DNA of 64,000 bases from RPQJ01 sp963732415 (GCA_963732415.1 CAVSZK010000021.1:124001-188000), one strand, 5' to 3'. Numbered from the stretch's first letter, positions 9,129-20,260 are shown. Made by a program: numbers and translations. Notes: generated by a model from the letters alone, not told the origin.

Positions 9129-9865
9129 ATGGAGGCGTCGAGTGGGTCGAGCCCGAGTGGCCGGCCCCGCGCCACGCTCGCGTGCTCTCGACGCTGCGAC
9201 CTGGTGGTGTCAGCGAGAGTCCTTACGCCTCGCTGAACCTCGCGGCACACGTCGGCGACGATGCGGCCAGGGTCCGGCAGAACAGGCGCAGGCTGCACCG
9301 GGCTGCGGGCCTGCCCTGCGAGCCGCTGTGGCTCGAGCAGGTCCACGGGTGCGAGGTGGTCGAGGTCGACGGCAGGGCTGGCATGCCCAGGGCCGATGCG
9401 GCATTCGCGGCAAGCCCCGGTCGCGTCTGCGCGGTGATGACTGCCGACTGCCTGCCGGTGGTGCTGGTGGACCATGCCGGCACCCGTATTGCGGCGGCGC
9501 ATGCGGGCTGGCGCGGGCTGGCTGGCGGCGTCGTCGAGGCTACGGTCGCGGCACTGGGCGGTGACCCGGCGGACCTCGTTGCGTGGCTCGGTCCCGCGAT
9601 AGGCCAGGGCGCTTTCGAAGTAGGCCCCGAGGTACGCCAGGCATTCATCGGCCGCTTGCCGGGAGCCGAGATGTGCTTCGAGCGCAACCAGCAGGGTCAC
9701 TTCCAGGCCGACCTGTACGCGCTGGCGCGAATCGTGCTCGCGCGCGCGGGCATTGAGTCGGTCCACGGCGGTGGTTGGTGCACGGCGACCGATGCAGCGT
9801 GCTTCTTCTCGTACCGGCGCGACGGTGTCACCGGACGCATGGCGACGCTGGCATGGCTCGAGTGA
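9125..9865 (+). CDS. pgeF: Peptidoglycan editing factor PgeF (YfiH/DUF152, laccase-domain protein)
   Basis: A 246-residue protein. Family motifs are SESPYASLNLAAHVGDD at the N-terminus, LEQVHG, MTADCLPVVLVD and AAAHAGWRGLAGGV, supplying the His/Cys residues of the metal site. In E. coli YfiH hydrolyses mis-incorporated Ser from UDP-MurNAc-L-Ser, keeping peptidoglycan composition faithful; older annotations call it polyphenol oxidase. The ATG at 9125 overlaps the rluD stop. The rluD-pgeF order is conserved across gammaproteobacteria. Confidence 0.93.
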   Translation: MNGGVEWVEPEWPAPRHARVLSTLRPGGVSESPYASLNLAAHVGDDAARVRQNRRRLHRAAGLPCEPLWLEQVHGCEVVEVDGRAGMPRADAAFAASPGRVCAVMTADCLPVVLVDHAGTRIAAAHAGWRGLAGGVVEATVAALGGDPADLVAWLGPAIGQGAFEVGPEVRQAFIGRLPGAEMCFERNQQGHFQADLYALARIVLARAGIESVHGGGWCTATDAACFFSYRRDGVTGRMATLAWLE

Positions 9866-9908
9866 TGGCCGTGGTACGCTCGCGCGCCCGGCTCCAGTGT
9901 GAAGCAAC

Positions 9909-10688
9909 GTGAACTCGCTGACCCTCATCATCGTTCTTACCGGCCTCAGCGGCTTTGTAAGCGCGCTTGCGGCGGCGTTCTTCCTGGTGCTCGGCGACCA
10001 GCGCCGCGGCGCGATCCTGCCGCACCTGGTGAGCTTCGCGACCGGCGCGCTGCTCGGTGCCGCCTTTCTCGGCCTGTTGCCTCACGCGCTCCAGTCGGCC
10101 GGGCCCGACGGTGCGCATCGCATCGGCATGGGGCTGCTGCTCGGCATCCTGACGTTCTTCCTGCTCGAGAAGTTCGTCCTCTGGCGCCATTGCCACGACG
10201 ATCCCTGCGAGATGCATTCCCCGAGCCACGCGGCACGCGACGCGGCCTCGGCACGCATGATCCTGCTCGGTGACAGCTTCCACAACGTTCTGGACGGCGT
10301 GCTGGTTGCGGCGGCCATCATGACCGACGTGAAGCTCGGCATCGTGACCGCGCTCGCGGTGGCTGCGCACGAGATACCGCAGGAGGTTGGCGACCTGGCG
10401 ATCCTGCTGCACGGAGGGTATTCGCGTGGCCGCGCGCTTGTGTTGAACCTGTTGACCAGCCTCACTTCCATCGTCGGCGGCGTGGTTGCGTACTTCGCGC
10501 TCGGGACTGCGATGCACCTGCTTCCGTATGCGCTGGCGTTTGCCGCGGCGAGCTTCATATATATCGCGGTCGCCGACCTGATTCCCGGGTTGCACCGGCG
10601 CGTTGACCTCCGGGCCGGCCTCGAACAGGTGCTGTTCATCGGGCTGGGCGTGGCGGTCGTGTACTTCACGCATCAGCAGATGCATTGA
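9909..10688 (+). CDS. ZIP family metal transporter
   Basis: A 259-residue integral membrane protein starting at GTG 9909. About eight hydrophobic segments are visible. The ZIP signatures are FHNVLDGVLVAAAI in TM4 (the HNxxDG metal site) and AAHEIPQEVGDLAIL in TM5 (HEIPxE). Between TM3 and TM4 is a short His/Cys-containing loop (WRHCHDDPCEMHSPSH), typical of the variable metal-binding loop. It probably takes up zinc or another divalent metal into the cytosol. Its position between pgeF and clpB is not part of the usual E. coli order. Confidence 0.9.
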   Translation: MNSLTLIIVLTGLSGFVSALAAAFFLVLGDQRRGAILPHLVSFATGALLGAAFLGLLPHALQSAGPDGAHRIGMGLLLGILTFFLLEKFVLWRHCHDDPCEMHSPSHAARDAASARMILLGDSFHNVLDGVLVAAAIMTDVKLGIVTALAVAAHEIPQEVGDLAILLHGGYSRGRALVLNLLTSLTSIVGGVVAYFALGTAMHLLPYALAFAAASFIYIAVADLIPGLHRRVDLRAGLEQVLFIGLGVAVVYFTHQQMH

Positions 10689-10755
10689 GGGCCCGCGTCC
10701 CCTTGTGACTGGGTACCAGCCACCAGCCACCAGCTGTAGCCAGGAGGTACAACCC

Positions 10756-11094
10756 GTGTACGAACATCACAAGACACCGCTCTTGTCCCGGGAGGAATTC
10801 CTGCGCCGGGTGGCCCGCCACGGCGGGGTCAGCGTGCTGCTCATCGGCCTGTCGCTCTGGATCGGGACCGCCGGCTACCACACCTTCGCGAAGCTGGGCT
10901 GGATCGACTCGTTGCTGAACGCCTCGATGATCCTTACCGGCATGGGGCCGGTGGACACGATGACGACCGACTCGGCGAAGCTCTTCGCTTCCGTCTATGC
11001 GCTATACAGCGGCATCGTCTTCCTGGCTGCCGTCGGCGTGCTATTCATGCCGTTTTTGCACCGGGTCCTGCACAAGCTGCACATCAATTCGTGA
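10756..11094 (+). CDS. Small membrane protein of unknown function
   Basis: A 112-residue protein starting at GTG 10756, supported by AGGAGG at 10742-10747. The N-terminus is basic and hydrophilic (YEHHKTPLLSREEFLRR), followed by a membrane segment around residues 25-42 and another around 78-98; the C-terminus is His-rich (FLHRVLHKLHINS). The segment between (SMILTGMGP) resembles the re-entrant loop regions seen in small ion-channel-like proteins, but this is only a resemblance. It lies 67 nt after the ZIP transporter and is probably co-transcribed with it. Confidence 0.75.
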   Translation: MYEHHKTPLLSREEFLRRVARHGGVSVLLIGLSLWIGTAGYHTFAKLGWIDSLLNASMILTGMGPVDTMTTDSAKLFASVYALYSGIVFLAAVGVLFMPFLHRVLHKLHINS

Positions 11095-11172
11095 TCCCGG
11101 AATAGTCCGGTCCGAAAAGCTTCGAAAATACGCCAAAAGTCACGAAAAATGCGGCCATTTGCGCCGATCTTC

Positions 11173-11190
11173 GAGAATCGTGTGATTCTC
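11173..11190. other. Perfect 7-bp inverted repeat upstream of clpB
   Basis: GAGAATC at 11173-11179 pairs with GATTCTC at 11184-11190 around a GTGT loop. It lies 80 nt after the preceding gene and 155 nt before clpB. With no T-run it may be an operator or a weak terminator for the ZIP/small membrane protein transcript. Confidence 0.4.
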
Positions 11191-11279
11191 CCGGTCGCGG
11201 GGGCATTTGCGGGTTGGCCGATAGGGCGATTGAGCTGCGCCAGTTCCGTGGAAACACGGCGGTCGCTTGCCATGCCGCC

Positions 11280-11308
11280 CTTTATCTTCGGCGTTCCTGC
11301 CCCCAACT
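11280..11308 (+). promoter_or_regulatory. Candidate heat-shock (sigma-32) promoter for clpB
   Basis: CTTTATC at 11280-11286 and CCCCAACT at 11301-11308 are separated by 14 nt, within the range of sigma-32 promoters (CTTGAAA-N11-16-CCCCATnT). The -10 part fits well, the -35 part poorly. clpB is sigma-32-controlled in gammaproteobacteria, which is the main reason to suggest it. Confidence 0.3.
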
Positions 11309-11344
11309 AGCCTGTAACACAGCCCCTGATGGGAGCCCTGACCT

Positions 11345-13963
<2,619 letters not shown>

Positions 13964-14016
13964 CCTCGCGCCGGGCAGCCCGCGCAGTCGAAAGACGGCG
14001 GGCCATCCCGATTCCG

Positions 14017-14022
14017 TATAAT
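14017..14022 (+). promoter_or_regulatory. -10 element (TATAAT) upstream of the FmdB gene
   Basis: A perfect TATAAT lies 31 nt before the ATG at 14054. The region 17 nt upstream (about 13994-13999) shows no clear TTGACA, so the promoter is proposed from the -10 element and position only. It would serve the FmdB-DUF502 pair. Confidence 0.4.
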
Positions 14023-14053
14023 CGCCCGCTCGCACCAGGGACTCGACCGGACC

Positions 14054-14572
14054 ATGCCAATCTACGAATACCAGTGTTCGAAGTGCAACCATCACCTCGA
14101 GGCGCTGCAGAAGATTTCCGACAAGCCGCTGCGGGAGTGCCCGGAATGCGGGCGACACACATTGAAACGACTGATGTCGGCGCCGATGTTCCGGCTCGCC
14201 GGCAGCGGCTGGTACGAGACGGACTTCAAGTCCGACAAGGAGCAGAAGCGCAACCTGGCCCAGAAAGGTGACGCCGAACCGGCTGCCGTTGAGACAAAGG
14301 CTGCGGTCAAGCCGGACGCCAAGTCCGAATCCAAGCCGGAATCCAAGTCCGAATCCAAGCCGGAATCGCAGGCCGGAGGCCAGGCCCGCTGCCGGCTCGG
14401 CTGGGAGCGCGCGGCGTTCGAAGACGTCGGGCGCCGCCAGCAAGGCATCGGCAAGAGTCCCGTCACGGAAAAAGGCTCCTGCCCGTGCCCGCAAGCGCTG
14501 AGCGACCCGATCCGCGGCCGGTGTTCCCGAATCCTCCGGAGCATGACGAGGCGGGGCGCCGGCATCCGCTGA
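14054..14572 (+). CDS. FmdB family zinc-ribbon protein with uncertain C-terminus
   Basis: The N-terminal 60 residues are a typical FmdB zinc ribbon: MPIYEYQCSKCNHHLEALQ, then CPECG, so CxxC-CxxC ligands, followed by GSGWYETDFK. Next come Lys/Ser/Glu/Pro repeats (about residues 80-105), usual for these tails. After residue about 105 the open frame continues with a Cys/Arg-rich sequence of unusual type to 14572, overlapping the next gene by 88 nt. In the +1 frame the region 14365-14501 gives an Ala/Ser/Lys/Arg-rich tail ending at 14501, more like an FmdB tail. So either a frameshift has altered the end or the long overlap is real. The family is sometimes called a regulator of formamidase, but its role is not established. 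Confidence 0.75.
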   Translation: MPIYEYQCSKCNHHLEALQKISDKPLRECPECGRHTLKRLMSAPMFRLAGSGWYETDFKSDKEQKRNLAQKGDAEPAAVETKAAVKPDAKSESKPESKSESKPESQAGGQARCRLGWERAAFEDVGRRQQGIGKSPVTEKGSCPCPQALSDPIRGRCSRILRSMTRRGAGIR

Positions 14573-15216
14573 AGAAATTCCGCAACTACCTGATCGGCGG
14601 GTTGCTGGTCTGGATCCCGATAATGGTGACGGTCTGGGTGCTGCGCTTCGTGGCGCGGATCCTGGACCAGTCGCTGGTGTTGCTGCCCCATGCGTGGCGA
14701 CCGGAGACGATCGTCGGCACCTACGTGCCCGGCGTCGGGGTGATCCTGTCGCTGTTGCTGTTGTTTCTCACCGGGTTGCTGGTCAAGAACCTGTTCGGCG
14801 GCAGGATCGTCGCGGGACTCGAGTCGCTGGTGCGCCGCATTCCGGTGATCGGGCCGGTCTATGGCGGCGCCAAGTCTTTCAGCGAGACCGTGCTTACAGA
14901 CACCGGCCGTTCGTTCAAGCAGGTCGTGCTGGTCGAGTTCCCGCGCAAGGGCGTCTTCAGCATCGGTTTCATCACGGCGCACGACCTCCAGGAGGCGCAG
15001 GCCAGGACCGCGTACAAGGTGACCGGTGTATTCGTCCCGACCACGCCCAATCCGACCACCGGGTTCCTGGTCATGTTCCCCAACGACGAAATCGTGATGC
15101 TGGACATGACGGTGGACGAGGGGTTCAAGATGCTGTTCACGCTCGGGGTCGTGGTCCCGACCTGGCGGAATGCGCCCGTGGACGGTCGTCTTGCGCCGCA
15201 GCAGACCGAACCGTAA
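14485..15216 (+). CDS. DUF502 family inner-membrane protein
   Basis: About 243 residues if started at GTG 14485; GTG 14521 is an alternative and would shorten the overlap with the FmdB gene. A hydrophilic N-terminus precedes LKKFRNYLIGGLLVWIPI, the conserved beginning of DUF502 proteins. Two membrane segments are seen (about residues 33-55 and 82-105), followed by a C-terminal soluble domain with VPTTPNPTTGFL and DMTVDEGFKM, both conserved in the family. The fmdB-DUF502-aspS order is a common gammaproteobacterial arrangement. Function unknown. Confidence 0.85.
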   Translation: MPASAERPDPRPVFPNPPEHDEAGRRHPLKKFRNYLIGGLLVWIPIMVTVWVLRFVARILDQSLVLLPHAWRPETIVGTYVPGVGVILSLLLLFLTGLLVKNLFGGRIVAGLESLVRRIPVIGPVYGGAKSFSETVLTDTGRSFKQVVLVEFPRKGVFSIGFITAHDLQEAQARTAYKVTGVFVPTTPNPTTGFLVMFPNDEIVMLDMTVDEGFKMLFTLGVVVPTWRNAPVDGRLAPQQTEP

Positions 15217-15322
15217 CATTCTGCGCCCCTGCACTGCAGGCGCTGGGCTGCAGGCCGTTGCCGAGGCATTCGCCACTTCCCGCAGCCGATAGCCCAGCGT
15301 CGATAGCCTCCTGGACCTTCCA

Positions 15323-17104
15323 ATGCCAATGCGCACTCACTATTGCGGCGAGGTCAACGAAACCCTCGTCGGTTCCACCGTCTCGGTTGCCGGCTGGGTT
15401 CACCGCCGCCGCGACCACGGTGGCGTGATCTTCGTCGACCTTCGCGACCGCGAGGGCCTGCTGCAGGTCGTGTTCGATCCGGATGCCGCCGCGGTGTTCG
15501 CGGAGGCCGAGCGCCTGCGCGGCGAGTGGGTCATCAAGGTCATAGGGCTGGTGCGCCCGCGCCCGGCCGGGACTGCCAACGCCAACCTCGCGTCGGGCCA
15601 GGTCGAACTGCTGGCGCGCGAGATCGAAGTGCTGAACCGCGCCGAGCCGATTCCGTTCCAGCTCGACGAGGACGTGAAGGAAGAGACGCGGCTCAAGTAC
15701 CGCTATATCGACCTGCGTCGCGACGAGATGCAGAAGCGGCTTCGGTTGCGCCACCGCGTAACTCGCACGATGCGCGAATACCTCGACGGGCACGGGTTCG
15801 TTGACGTCGAGACGCCGATGCTGACGAAGGCTACGCCCGAAGGTGCGCGCGACTACCTGGTGCCAAGCCGCACGCAGCCGGGCAAGTTCTTCGCGCTGCC
15901 GCAGTCGCCGCAGATATTCAAGCAGTTGCTGATGATGTCGGGCTTCGATCGCTACTACCAGATCGTGCGCTGCTTCCGCGACGAGGACCTGCGCGCCGAC
16001 CGCCAGCCCGAGTTCACCCAGCTCGACGTAGAGACCTCGTTCCTCGAGCGCGACGAGATCCTGGCGCTGATGGAAGGCCTGGTGCGCGATATTTTCGCCA
16101 AGGCCCTGGGCACCACGCTGCCGGATCCGTTCCCGCGCATGACCTACGTCGAGGCGATGCGCCGCTACGCGTCGGACAAGCCCGACCTGCGCATCCCGCT
16201 CGAACTGGTGGACGTTGCCGACCTGGTCAGGGACTGCGACTTCAAGGTGTTCGCTGCGCCCGCCGCCGACAAGGACGGTCGCGTGGCGGCCCTGCGCGTC
16301 CCGGGCGGCGGTGAGAAACTGTCGCGCAAGCAGATCGACGACTACACCGCGTTCGTCGCGCGCTACGGTGCGAAGGGACTCGCATACATCAAGGTGAACG
16401 ACGCGGCAAAGGGACGCGACGGGCTGCAGTCACCGATCCTGAAGTTCCTCTCTGACGCGGCGGTAGCGGGGCTCATCGAGCGCACTGGTGCGGGCACCGG
16501 CGACCTGGTGTTCTTCGGCGCGGACAAGGCGAAGGTGGTCAACGACGCACTCGGCGCGCTGCGCGTAAAGGTCGGCCAGGACCTGGGGCTGGTCGAAGCC
16601 GGCTGGCGGCCGCTGTGGGTGATGGACTTCCCGATGTTCGAGTGGGATCCTGCGGCTAAGCGCTGGGCCGCGATGCACCACCCGTTCACCTCACCGGTCA
16701 ACGACGATCCGGCCGCGCTCGAGGCCGACCCGGGTGGTGCGCTGGCGCGCGCCTACGACATGGTGCTTAACGGCTCCGAGATCGGCGGCGGCTCGGTCCG
16801 TATCCATCGCAGCGACATGCAGTCCACGGTGTTCGAGCTGCTCGGCATCGGGGCCGAAGAAGCGCAGAAGAAGTTCGGCTTCCTGCTCGAGGCGCTCAAG
16901 TACGGTGCGCCCCCGCACGGCGGCATCGCGTTCGGGCTCGATCGACTCGTCATGCTGATGGCGGGCGCAGATTCGATCCGCGACGTGATCGCATTCCCGA
17001 AGACACAGACGGCGACCTGCCCGCTCACCGACGCTCCGACCGAAGTCTCGGAGCAGCAGCTGCGCGAGCTGCACGTGCGTGTGCGGTTGCCGGTGAAGGA
17101 GTAG
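15323..17104 (+). CDS. aspS: Aspartate-tRNA ligase
   Basis: 593 residues, the length of bacterial AspRS. It has an N-terminal OB-fold anticodon domain (RTHYCGEVNETLVG, about 1-105), the class II catalytic core with motif 2 (FRDEDLRADRQPEF) and motif 3 (GIAFGLDRLVML), and the bacterial GAD insertion domain between about 290 and 420. It charges tRNA-Asp in the cytosol; whether it is discriminating or also charges tRNA-Asn cannot be told here. Start ATG 15323 or ATG 15329 (MRTHYCG, the usual family start) are both possible. Confidence 0.97.
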   Translation: MPMRTHYCGEVNETLVGSTVSVAGWVHRRRDHGGVIFVDLRDREGLLQVVFDPDAAAVFAEAERLRGEWVIKVIGLVRPRPAGTANANLASGQVELLAREIEVLNRAEPIPFQLDEDVKEETRLKYRYIDLRRDEMQKRLRLRHRVTRTMREYLDGHGFVDVETPMLTKATPEGARDYLVPSRTQPGKFFALPQSPQIFKQLLMMSGFDRYYQIVRCFRDEDLRADRQPEFTQLDVETSFLERDEILALMEGLVRDIFAKALGTTLPDPFPRMTYVEAMRRYASDKPDLRIPLELVDVADLVRDCDFKVFAAPAADKDGRVAALRVPGGGEKLSRKQIDDYTAFVARYGAKGLAYIKVNDAAKGRDGLQSPILKFLSDAAVAGLIERTGAGTGDLVFFGADKAKVVNDALGALRVKVGQDLGLVEAGWRPLWVMDFPMFEWDPAAKRWAAMHHPFTSPVNDDPAALEADPGGALARAYDMVLNGSEIGGGSVRIHRSDMQSTVFELLGIGAEEAQKKFGFLLEALKYGAPPHGGIAFGLDRLVMLMAGADSIRDVIAFPKTQTATCPLTDAPTEVSEQQLRELHVRVRLPVKE

Positions 17105-17116
17105 GGCCCGCCGGGG

Positions 17117-17141
17117 GCGGGCCGGGCGCTGCCCGGCCCGC
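17117..17141. terminator. GC-rich hairpin after aspS
   Basis: GCGGGCCGGGC at 17117-17127 pairs perfectly with GCCCGGCCCGC at 17131-17141 around a 3-nt loop, 12 nt after the aspS stop. There is no T-run; it resembles the U-less terminators common in GC-rich genomes. Confidence 0.5.
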
Positions 17142-17171
17142 GCTCGACGCCGGGACCGCTACTGGTTATCG

Positions 17172-17843
17172 ATGCCCCGCGACCCAGTCGTCCTGGTTCA
17201 CGGCCTGTGGATGAACGGGTCGGAAATGGCGTCGCTCAAGCGCCGGCTGCGACACGAGCATGGCTTTGACGTCCACGTCTTCACCTATCCGACATTGCGT
17301 GGTCACGCGGCTGACATCAGCGCCCGGCTCGCGGATTTCGCCGATCGCGTCAGCGAGGGCGGCCGCGTTCACTTCGTCGGGCACAGCCTGGGCGGCACGT
17401 TCGTCTACCGCTCGCTTTCCGAAAACGCGGGGCGCTTCCAGGGCAACGCGGTGCTGCTTGGATCGCCACTCAGCAACTGCCGGGCCGCGGAGGGCGTGAT
17501 GCGATGGCGGCCTCTGCGGCCCGTGATCGGCCCGCACCTGCTCCGGGAGGTCACGTCGCGCGAGGCACGCCACTGGCAGGGCCCGGGCGCGCTCGGCACC
17601 ATCGCCGGCACGCGGCGTGTCGGCATGGGTCGGTTCTTTGCTCACTTCGACGAGACGAACGACGGCACGGTTGCCGCGAGCGAGACGGTCATCCCAGGGC
17701 TCGACGATCACATCGAGCTGCGGCACAGCCACATGGGCATGCTTTTTGCGAAGGACGTAGCTGCGCAGGTGGCGCATTTCCTGCGGCATTCCCGGTTCGA
17801 TCGGGATGGCCGCCATACGACGAATTCTGGCACGACTCGATGA
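17172..17843 (+). CDS. Alpha/beta hydrolase (lipase/esterase-like)
   Basis: A 223-residue cytosolic hydrolase without a signal peptide. The fold signatures are VVLVHGLWMNG near the N-terminus (oxyanion region), GHSLGG (nucleophile Ser, near residue 75), an acidic residue in FDETNDGTV and a catalytic His in HSHMGML. This is the PGAP1/lipase-class arrangement of short bacterial acyl hydrolases. Substrate unknown. It is 20 nt upstream of the DUF2270 gene and probably co-transcribed. The usual yebC-ruvC genes that often follow aspS are absent here. Confidence 0.85.
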   Translation: MPRDPVVLVHGLWMNGSEMASLKRRLRHEHGFDVHVFTYPTLRGHAADISARLADFADRVSEGGRVHFVGHSLGGTFVYRSLSENAGRFQGNAVLLGSPLSNCRAAEGVMRWRPLRPVIGPHLLREVTSREARHWQGPGALGTIAGTRRVGMGRFFAHFDETNDGTVAASETVIPGLDDHIELRHSHMGMLFAKDVAAQVAHFLRHSRFDRDGRHTTNSGTTR

Positions 17844-17863
17844 CCGGAATCTGAGGGCGCACT

Positions 17864-18553
17864 TTGGACGACATGCCGGACACGGGCGCTGCCGCGGCCC
17901 CGAAGACCCAGTTCAGCTCCGCCGAGCTGGCAGCCCTCGCGCATCTCTACCGCGGCGAGGTCTACCGCAGTACCGCATGGCGCACCCGGCTAGACCACAC
18001 CACGAACTGGGCCGTGGTGACGACGGGCCTGGCGCTGTCGCTCACCTTCGCGACGGCGGATGCTTCGCCGCTGCCACTGATCCTGCTGGGATTCCTGGTC
18101 AGCGTCTTCCTGGTCTTCGAGGCGCGGCGCTACCGGTATTTCAACGTCTGGCGCGCACGCTGTCGGCTGATTGAGACGGACGTCTACGTGCCGATGCTGC
18201 GCGGCGAAAGCGTAAAGATGGACGGCAAGTGGAACACGCTGCTGGCCGACGACTACGCGAAACCGCATTTTCATATCAGTTTCACGCGCTCGATCGGGCG
18301 GCGACTGCGCAAGAACTACGCCTATATCCTGGCGGTGCAGGGCATCGCCTATTGCGGCAAGCTCGCGATCCATCCTACGAATGTCGCCAGCATCGCGGAA
18401 TTCATCGACCGGGCTTCAGTGGGGCCACTGCCGGGGTGGTCCGTCCTGCTCGCCGGGATAATTTTCCATGGCGCATGGGTGGCCATTGCTCTCACGACGC
18501 TGCAGATCGAGCGTCGCTCCCGCACTGGCCGCAAGCTGATCTCGATCGCCTGA
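17864..18553 (+). CDS. DUF2270 family membrane protein
   Basis: A 229-residue protein. TTG 17864 is chosen because GAGGG lies about 7 nt upstream, whereas ATG 17873 would be too far. Residues 24-60 (LAHLYRGEVYRSTAWRTRLD) begin the DUF2270 domain; two adjacent membrane segments follow (about 47-85) and another near the C-terminus (about 190-215). The motif EARRYRYFNVWRARCR lies on the cytosolic side after the membrane pair. The family is conserved but uncharacterised. Confidence 0.85.
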   Translation: MDDMPDTGAAAAPKTQFSSAELAALAHLYRGEVYRSTAWRTRLDHTTNWAVVTTGLALSLTFATADASPLPLILLGFLVSVFLVFEARRYRYFNVWRARCRLIETDVYVPMLRGESVKMDGKWNTLLADDYAKPHFHISFTRSIGRRLRKNYAYILAVQGIAYCGKLAIHPTNVASIAEFIDRASVGPLPGWSVLLAGIIFHGAWVAIALTTLQIERRSRTGRKLISIA

Positions 18554-18565
18554 CGCCGGGCCCGT

Positions 18566-18580
18566 GCATCGTGGCGATGC
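18566..18580. terminator. Hairpin between convergent DUF2270 and BNR-repeat genes
   Basis: GCATCG at 18566-18571 and CGATGC at 18575-18580 flank a TGG loop in the 48-nt gap between two convergent stop codons. An outer CGGGCC/CGGCCCG pairing could extend it. A plus-strand TTTAT at 18601 gives a weak U-rich end. Confidence 0.4.
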
Positions 18581-18601
18581 CGCTGCGATTCCGCGGCCCG
18601 T

Positions 18602-20260
18602 TTATCTTGACTCACCCGGATCGGTGGTCCCGCGCAATCGCTGCCACTCACGCTGCCGCGCCGCCCGGATTTCGGAAAGATTGCGGCTGACCCGTGCCTG
18701 CGCAGCAGCGCTCCAGGCGGGCAGGTTCAGCGGAAGCGCGGACGGTGCCGATGCTGTCTGGGCCGATGCCACGGCGCGTGCATCCAGCCGGTCGGCGTAC
18801 ACGTCGGTGCGATTCGTGGTGTCACCGTTATTCGTGCGCACGTACAGCGTTACCAGGGTCGAGTTGGAACCGACCAGGCCCTGGTAGTCGCCCAGGAACA
18901 GTCCGCCCGCGTCCGGCGCGATCCGCAGGTCGAAATCTCCGGCCAGCCGCGTTCGTTGCCAGGTGACCAGGTCGCGCGACGTCGCCAGCCAGAAGTCGGT
19001 CGGCTGGTACGTAGAGCTGCCTGCCTGGGGGAGGTCGTAGTAGGCGACTCCGACCGTGCCGTCCTGGAGGACCGTGAGCGTGGGCGTGAAGGCGGGGATA
19101 TCGAGGTTCGCATTGACCGGAGCTGGTGCGCTCCAGGTAACGCCGCCGTCCCGCGACCGGGCGATGACGATCGAATCGTGATCCCCGCCGGAAAAACGCG
19201 CATCCTGCCAGACCGCGTACAGCGCTCCGTTGCGCGGATCGACGGCAAATGATCCCAGTATTTCGCCGGCGCGCACAGCGACCATCGGCAAAGAGCGCAC
19301 GCGCGTGCCTACCGACAGCAGGTCCGCGACGGGCATGGGCGTCGACCAGGTATGGCCCTTGTCGATGGAGCGAACGACAGCAAGCCTGCCGACGGTCAGG
19401 CTCGGATTGATGGGCGAAGGACCCAGCTCGGTGAAGAAGTCGAAGACAGTCCCGTCGGGCGCGACGACGATCACGTTGCCGATCGTCTGGCGACCGCCCG
19501 GCCCCGGATCGTAGATGATCGTCGGTGGCGACCAGCTGATGCCACCGTCCGTGGATCGCGCCATGATCGCCGGTCCCCGGTCGCTGCCGTCCAGGCGATC
19601 CCAGGCGGCGTACACGATTCGCGGGTCCGTCGCATCGATCGTAACGCTCTCCTTGTCGTTGAAATACTGCGAGCCGTCGTCGTCGGCGAGCGCCACCGCG
19701 GCACTCCAGCTGAACCCACCATCGACGGAGCGGCTTGCGAGAACCGCGCTGCGGGCGCCGGCCGAGAGCATGTCGCCAGTGAAGGCGATACCGACCTGGA
19801 TGGTCGTGGTTCCGTTCACGCTGAGCCAGGGGTCGGAGACCCGCGCAAAACGTCCGCCGGCGCACTCGGAAAACGGCGCGGCGCCCACACCGGTCCAGCT
19901 GGCTCCGCCATCCACCGACACCGCGGTCACAAGGCCGCGCGCCCCGCCGTCCGACAGGCGGTCCTGCTGCCACGCGGCCACCAGATGGTTCGGGTTCGAC
20001 GCGTCGATTGCGAGATGCGGTTCGACTTCTGCATTGGCGTAGAGCGTCGTACCACCCTGAACCGGCAAGCAACCGTTGCTGAAGGGCGTCGCCTGGGAAA
20101 CGCGCACAGCCGTCGGAGATGAGAACATCGGCGGTGCGGATGGTGGCGGGTTGCTTCCGGAGCCGCTGCCGCCGCCGCCCGAGCCGCCACCGCAGGCCGC
20201 AGGCAGCACGGAGAACAGCAGGCTCGAAAGGATGGCCGGGAAGCGCTGCGCCAGACTCAC
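18602..20260 (-). CDS. BNR/Asp-box repeat lipoprotein (sialidase-fold)
   Basis: About 552 residues. GTG 20260 is chosen because AGAGAGG lies 9 nt upstream and it starts directly at the signal peptide (VSLAQRFPAILSSLL), which ends at a lipobox-like Cys followed by a Gly/Ser linker (CGGGSGGGGSGSGSNPPP). The mature protein holds at least five Asp-box repeats (SVDGGASW, SVDGGFSW, STDGGISW, SIDKGHTW, SRDGGVTW), so a six-bladed propeller as in exo-sialidases. The Arg triad of true sialidases is not obvious, so glycan hydrolysis is not supported; a surface-exposed binding or hydrolytic propeller is likely. Confidence 0.8.
   Translation of the reverse strand: MSLAQRFPAILSSLLFSVLPAACGGGSGGGGSGSGSNPPPSAPPMFSSPTAVRVSQATPFSNGCLPVQGGTTLYANAEVEPHLAIDASNPNHLVAAWQQDRLSDGGARGLVTAVSVDGGASWTGVGAAPFSECAGGRFARVSDPWLSVNGTTTIQVGIAFTGDMLSAGARSAVLASRSVDGGFSWSAAVALADDDGSQYFNDKESVTIDATDPRIVYAAWDRLDGSDRGPAIMARSTDGGISWSPPTIIYDPGPGGRQTIGNVIVVAPDGTVFDFFTELGPSPINPSLTVGRLAVVRSIDKGHTWSTPMPVADLLSVGTRVRSLPMVAVRAGEILGSFAVDPRNGALYAVWQDARFSGGDHDSIVIARSRDGGVTWSAPAPVNANLDIPAFTPTLTVLQDGTVGVAYYDLPQAGSSTYQPTDFWLATSRDLVTWQRTRLAGDFDLRIAPDAGGLFLGDYQGLVGSNSTLVTLYVRTNNGDTTNRTDVYADRLDARAVASAQTASAPSALPLNLPAWSAAAQARVSRNLSEIRAARQREWQRLRGTTDPGESR

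Noticed and set aside
11266..11308. CTTGCCA as -35 of a sigma-32 promoter before clpB
   Set aside because: The spacing to CCCCAACT is 28 nt, far above the allowed 11-16; the alternative with CTTTATC was kept at low confidence.
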